Shown: one piece after another, positions 60,262 through 64,000 of the stretch
Numbering within the stretch: the first letter of the stretch is position 1
Layout: every line of letters starts with the position of its first letter
From: DAHUXD01 sp963805495
GTDB taxonomy: Bacteria > Acidobacteriota > Thermoanaerobaculia > UBA5066 > Gp7-AA6
Direction: 5' to 3'
NCBI GenBank assembly: GCA_963805495.1
Contig: CAWDUQ010000001.1
Span: forward strand, 1,240,001 to 1,304,000
DNA: 64,000 nt
The notes under the pieces: generated by a model
What the model saw: the letters and a program-made list of their open reading frames with translations, nothing else
The model's database searches: none
Told to the model about the DNA's origin: nothing
Program-made: the position numbers and the translations under genes

Positions 60262-61191
60262 ATGCCGGACGCCGGCTCGGCCCTCGACAGCCACACCGCG
60301 GTCCTTGCCGCGCCACGGATCATGCCCCGCGCACGGCGCCGCGTCCTCGTCACGGGCGCGGGAGGGATGCTCGGCTCGGACCTCGTGGTGCTGCTCATCT
60401 CGGCGGGCTACGACGTGCTGGCCCGCACGAAGACCGAGCTCGACATCACTCACTCGAGCCAGGTCGCGCGGACGCTCCGGGAGCTCCAGCCCGACGTCGT
60501 CGTCAACTGCGCCGCCTTCACGAAGGTCGACGACTGCGAGACCGATCCCCGCGCGTTCCAGGTCAACGCCGAGGGCGTCGCGCATCTGGCCGACTCCTGC
60601 GGCCACGTCGGGGCGCAGCTCGTGCAGATTTCGACCGACTTCGTCTTCGACGGCGAAAAGGCCGAGCCCTACCGGGAGGACGATCCCGTCCGGCCGCTTT
60701 CGGCCTACGGAAGGTCCAAGCGCGCGGGGGAAGAGGAGGCGCTGCGCCTGCCGGGGAGCCTGGTCGTGCGCGCCTCCTGGCTCTTCGGACGCTCCGGCTG
60801 GAACTTCGTCGAGGCGATCTTGAAACAGGTCGAGTCCGGTCGGCCGCGGTTGTCGGTCGTCGTCGACCAGGTCGGTCGCCCCACGTCGACGACCGACCTC
60901 TCGGAGGCGTTGCTGGCGCTGCTCGAGGCCGGCGCCTCCGGCGTGTACCACTTTGCCAACGGGGGCGAGGTCTCGTGGAACGAGTTCGCCCGGGAGATCC
61001 TGTGGCTCGCGGGAAGGATGGACATCGCAGTCGACCCGACGACCTCCGAAGCGTTCGCGCGTCCGGCGCGCCGGCCGGCGTACTCCGTGCTCGACACCGG
61101 GAAGTACGAAAGCCTGACGGGCCGCCCGATACGGCACTTCCGGGACCCCCTCGCGGAGTACCTGGCGGGGCGTGCGCGGCCGGAGGCGTGA
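60262..61191 (+). CDS. rmlD: dTDP-4-dehydrorhamnose reductase (RmlD)
   Basis: This SDR enzyme of up to 309 residues starts its Rossmann fold at RRRVLVTGAGGMLG, with VVNCAAFTKVDDCE, STDFVFDGEKAEPY, the catalytic YGRSKRAGEE and SWLFGRSGWNFV. ATG 60322 would start only six residues before the fold; ATG 60262 gives an extra 20 unconserved residues and is less certain. No rmlC (3,5-epimerase) gene lies between rmlB and rmlD. Confidence 0.88.
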   Translation: MPDAGSALDSHTAVLAAPRIMPRARRRVLVTGAGGMLGSDLVVLLISAGYDVLARTKTELDITHSSQVARTLRELQPDVVVNCAAFTKVDDCETDPRAFQVNAEGVAHLADSCGHVGAQLVQISTDFVFDGEKAEPYREDDPVRPLSAYGRSKRAGEEEALRLPGSLVVRASWLFGRSGWNFVEAILKQVESGRPRLSVVVDQVGRPTSTTDLSEALLALLEAGASGVYHFANGGEVSWNEFAREILWLAGRMDIAVDPTTSEAFARPARRPAYSVLDTGKYESLTGRPIRHFRDPLAEYLAGRARPEA

Positions 61192-61270
61192 CCCGCAGTC
61201 AATCCGCGGTCCGCAGTCGGCGGGGCACGACGGCCCGGTTAGACTCGGCCGGTAACTCGGAGGAAAACGC

Positions 61271-63322
61271 ATGCGCCGTTTCGTGACGTGTCTCGCCCTG
61301 CTCGCCGTCGCCTCGGGTCTCGCCGCCCGGCCGGCGGTCCGGAACTTCGGCCTCGAGGATGTCGCCCGGATGAAGGCGGTATCCGACCCGCAGCTCTCGC
61401 CCGACGGCGCATGGGTCGCGTACACCGTGCGCACGCCCGACATCAAGGAAGACAAGAACGCCTCCGACATCTGGATGACGAGCTGGGACGGCCGGGAAAC
61501 GGTGCGTCTGACGACGAGCAAGGAGTCGGAGTCCTCGCCGCGCTGGAGCCCCGACGGAAGGTTCCTCGCGTTCCTGAGCAGCCGCGACGACGACAACGAG
61601 GTGTCTCAGGTCTGGCTCCTGCCGCGCTCGGGCGGAGAGGCCGAGAAGCTGACCTCCGAGAAGGGAGGGGTCGAGGACTACGACTGGGCGCCGGACGGGA
61701 AGCGCATGGTGCTCGTCGTCGCCGATCCGGACCCGGAGAGCCTCGAAGGCGACGAAACCTCGAAGAAGGCGAAGAAGACCAGGAAGCCGATCGTCATCGA
61801 CCGTTACCAGTTCAAGGCGGACGTCGAGGGCTACCTGGGGAAGCGCCGCAAGCACCTGTCCCTTCTCGACGTTGCCGGGAAGAGCGTCCAGGTCCTGACC
61901 ACGGGCGACGCCGACGAGCTCCTTCCGTCCTGGTCGCCGGACGGAAAGACGATCGTGTTCGTGTCCAAGCGCATGGCGGAGGCGGACCGGACCGACAACT
62001 GGGACCTCTGGGCGGTCGAGCCCCGCCCGGGCGCCGCGCCACGCCAGGTCACGACCGACGAGCGCTCCGACGGCGACCCGTCCTTCGGCAGCCGCCCCGC
62101 CTGGAGCCCCGACTCGAAGTCGATCGCCTACGTCCAGGGCGGCCCCGACAAGCTCATCTACTACGGCCTCCACCGCCTCGCGGTGGTGCCGGCCGCCGGC
62201 GGCACGCCCCGCATCCTGACCGCCTCGACCGATCTCAACGTCCAATCCCCGCGGTACACGGCCGACGGCGCATCGATCCTCTTCACCCTCGAGGACGACC
62301 AGGCGGTCGGTCTGGCGAAAATCGGGTCGGCGGGAGGTGCGATCGAGCGCCTCGTCGCGGGACGCCAGGTCGTCGGGGACTTTTGCACGGCGGGCAATGG
62401 CCGGGTCGCGATCCAGATGGCGACAACGAGTCTCCCGAACGAGATCTACGCGGTCGACAAGGCCGGGCCGCGGCGCCTGTCGAAGCAGAACGATGCATGG
62501 CTCGCCGAGGTCCGTCTGGGCGCGGTCGAGGAGACCAGGTTCCGGAGCAAGGACGGGACCGAGATCCACGGCTTCCTCGTCAAGCCCCCGGACTATCAGC
62601 CCGGAAAGGCCTATCCGACGATCCTCCGGGTCCACGGCGGGCCGGTGGGTCAGTTCGAGTGCGCGTTCGACTACGAGTGGCAGTGGTTCGCCTCCAACGG
62701 CTACGTCGTGGTCGCGGCGAACCCGCGGGGCAGCTCCGGACGCGGCGAGAAGTTCCAGACCGCCATCTACGCCGACTGGGGCAACGTCGACGTGCAGGAC
62801 GTCCTCGGGGCCGTCGACGACGCGGTTGCGCGCGGCCTCTCGGACGCGGATCGTCTCGCCGTCGGAGGCTGGAGCTACGGCGGAATCCTGACCAACTACG
62901 TCATCGCTTCGACGCCGCGGTTCAAGGCGGCGACGAGCGGCGCCGGGATCTCGAACGTCCTGGCCGGCTACGGGACCGACCAGTACATCCGCGAGTACGA
63001 GCAGGAGCTCGGCCCGCCCTGGAAGAACGTCGAAGGCTGGCTGAAGCTGTCGTACCCCTTCCTGCACGCCGACCGCATCCGGACGCCCACCCTCTTCCTG
63101 TGCGGCGAGGACGACTTCAACGTGCCTCTGATCAACTCGGAGCAGATGTACCAGGCGCTCCGGAGCCTCGGCGTGCCGACGGAGCTCGTGATCTATCCCG
63201 GACAGCATCACGGGATCCGGAAGCCGAGCTACGTGCGGGACCGGCTCGAGCGCTACGTCGCGTGGTACGACAAGTACGCGAAGGCGGCGGCGCCCGCGGC
63301 GGGTACGCCGGCAGGGCACTGA
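61271..63322 (+). CDS. S9-family prolyl oligopeptidase-like serine peptidase, exported
   Basis: This 683-residue protein has a signal-like start (MRRFVTCLALLAVASGLAA). A beta-propeller follows with repeated WSPDG/YTADG blades (PRWSPDGRFLAFLSS, SWSPDGKTIVFVSKR). The alpha/beta-hydrolase domain has catalytic Ser535 in GGWSYGGILTN, Asp in CGEDDFNVP and His in GQHHGI. GGAGG lies upstream of ATG 61271. It cleaves peptides in the periplasm; specificity is unknown. Confidence 0.9.
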   Translation: MRRFVTCLALLAVASGLAARPAVRNFGLEDVARMKAVSDPQLSPDGAWVAYTVRTPDIKEDKNASDIWMTSWDGRETVRLTTSKESESSPRWSPDGRFLAFLSSRDDDNEVSQVWLLPRSGGEAEKLTSEKGGVEDYDWAPDGKRMVLVVADPDPESLEGDETSKKAKKTRKPIVIDRYQFKADVEGYLGKRRKHLSLLDVAGKSVQVLTTGDADELLPSWSPDGKTIVFVSKRMAEADRTDNWDLWAVEPRPGAAPRQVTTDERSDGDPSFGSRPAWSPDSKSIAYVQGGPDKLIYYGLHRLAVVPAAGGTPRILTASTDLNVQSPRYTADGASILFTLEDDQAVGLAKIGSAGGAIERLVAGRQVVGDFCTAGNGRVAIQMATTSLPNEIYAVDKAGPRRLSKQNDAWLAEVRLGAVEETRFRSKDGTEIHGFLVKPPDYQPGKAYPTILRVHGGPVGQFECAFDYEWQWFASNGYVVVAANPRGSSGRGEKFQTAIYADWGNVDVQDVLGAVDDAVARGLSDADRLAVGGWSYGGILTNYVIASTPRFKAATSGAGISNVLAGYGTDQYIREYEQELGPPWKNVEGWLKLSYPFLHADRIRTPTLFLCGEDDFNVPLINSEQMYQALRSLGVPTELVIYPGQHHGIRKPSYVRDRLERYVAWYDKYAKAAAPAAGTPAGH

Positions 63323-63335
63323 CCGCACGGTTCCC

Positions 63336-64000
63336 ATGACGCCCGCGGAGTGGAAGCGCAAGGCCGTCCACGCCGGCTTCGGCCTTTTCGCGCTGACGCT
63401 GCGCTGGCTGGACTGGCGGGTGGCGGCGGCCGTCGCCCTCGCGGCACTCCTCTTCAACGCGATCGTGATGCCGCGCGTGGGGCGCGGAATCTACCGCGAC
63501 CCGGGGTCGGCGCGCGACGCCGGAATCGTGGCGTACCCGGCCGTGGTCCTGCTCCTCATTCTCGTGTTCTCGGGCAAGTACGTCTCGATCGCCGCCGCGG
63601 TCTGGGCGATGATGGCCTTCGGCGATCCCGCGGCCGCGATCGTCGGCCGCAGCGTCGGGGGACCGACCCTTCCCTGGAACCGGGGCAAGACGTGGGCCGG
63701 CCTGCTCTCCAACTGGGCCGTCGGCGGGGCGGCGGCGATCGCCGTGTTTCTCTTCGTGACCCGCCGCGCGCCCGAGGTGTCGGGTGCCGCCATTCTGCTC
63801 ATCGGCGCCGCGATCTACGCCTTTCTCGAGTCCGTGCGCGCGGGGATCGACGACAACATCGTGGCGGCCTTCCCGACGGCGCTCGTCGTCTACCAGATGG
63901 GGCTGCACTGGCCTCCGCCCTTTCTGCGGGCCGGCGACATCGGCGGGACGCGGCTCGTCGTGGCGCTCGGCGTCAACGCCGCCGCGGCCGCGGTCATCGG
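63336..64000 (+). CDS. Dolichol/phytol kinase-like (VTE5/SEC59-type) membrane protein, 5' part
   Basis: The frame is open from ATG 63336 to the window edge, about 221 residues and not closed. It has several hydrophobic segments and the family pattern KAVHAGFGLFAL near the N-terminus, FGDPAAAIVGRSVGG and NRGKTWAGLLSN. The GD-AA-GR and GK-G segments match CTP-dependent lipid kinases of the dolichol/phytol kinase group. The downstream domain, perhaps DUF92, cannot be seen. Fourteen bases separate it from the peptidase gene. Confidence 0.65.
   Translation, partial: MTPAEWKRKAVHAGFGLFALTLRWLDWRVAAAVALAALLFNAIVMPRVGRGIYRDPGSARDAGIVAYPAVVLLLILVFSGKYVSIAAAVWAMMAFGDPAAAIVGRSVGGPTLPWNRGKTWAGLLSNWAVGGAAAIAVFLFVTRRAPEVSGAAILLIGAAIYAFLESVRAGIDDNIVAAFPTALVVYQMGLHWPPPFLRAGDIGGTRLVVALGVNAAAAAVI

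Noticed and set aside
1..64000. tRNA, rRNA or integrated phage genes
   Set aside because: No cloverleaf-like, rRNA-like, integrase or capsid-like sequence was recognised by eye; a covariance-model search was not possible.

Overview
The window is a single contiguous stretch of very GC-rich DNA from a Gram-negative bacterium. It carries LptD, type IV pilus genes, large Oar-like TonB-dependent receptors with N-terminal carboxypeptidase-regulatory-like domains, a GWxTD-type protein, several NtrC/sigma-54 features and a split acyl-CoA carboxylase. Together these suggest a member of the Acidobacteriota, possibly Thermoanaerobaculia-like. This is an inference from gene content; no rRNA or tRNA gene was seen.

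Layout. (1) 1-21051 is a type IV pilus region: two tandem major-pilin-like genes (the first truncated by the window edge), a YfhO-type membrane protein, prepilin peptidase, a PilS-like sensor kinase, a minus-strand pair of retraction-type ATPases (one fused to HEAT repeats), a minor pilin operon (fimT/gspH-like, pilV, pilW, pilX, pilY1, FxLYD-like protein) and a PilR/NtrC-like regulator. (2) 21053-30880 is mixed housekeeping and envelope: selA plus a small lipoprotein-like gene, a possible MXAN_5187-like protein, a TPR protein, a TldD/TldE-like pair, a DUF507-like protein and a three-subunit biotin-dependent acyl-CoA carboxylase. (3) 31074-40840 holds three tandem paralogous TonB-dependent receptors. 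Each has its own strong terminator, a leader hairpin and a -24/-12-like promoter. (4) 41021-47797 is an exported-protein cluster: GWxTD protein, two-lobed aspartyl protease, two DsbA-like proteins and a phosphodiesterase-TPR lipoprotein. (5) 47966-51703 has a pseudokinase-transmembrane-TonB C-terminal fusion (frame interrupted), mltG, ruvX and a small six-cysteine secreted protein. (6) 51737-57981 carries thiolase, a methyltransferase, both subunits of a 3-oxoacid CoA-transferase, and lptD. (7) 58147-64000 carries rmlA, rmlB and rmlD, an S9 peptidase and the start of a dolichol/phytol kinase-like membrane protein.

How it fits together. PilD would process the pilins and minor pilins, and the two ATPases would power retraction. 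The kinase and the NtrC-type regulator could act on the sigma-54-like promoter in front of the pilin gene and perhaps on those before the receptor genes. The TonB-domain fusion may energise some of the receptors. Carboxylase, thiolase and CoA-transferase suggest acyl-CoA and ketone-body metabolism. LptD and the Rml enzymes point to outer-membrane polysaccharide assembly.

Two genes (pilY1 and the TonB fusion) need a one-base correction to read through. Many genes have a -10-like hexamer only 6-10 bases before the start codon, which suggests frequent leaderless or near-leaderless transcripts.
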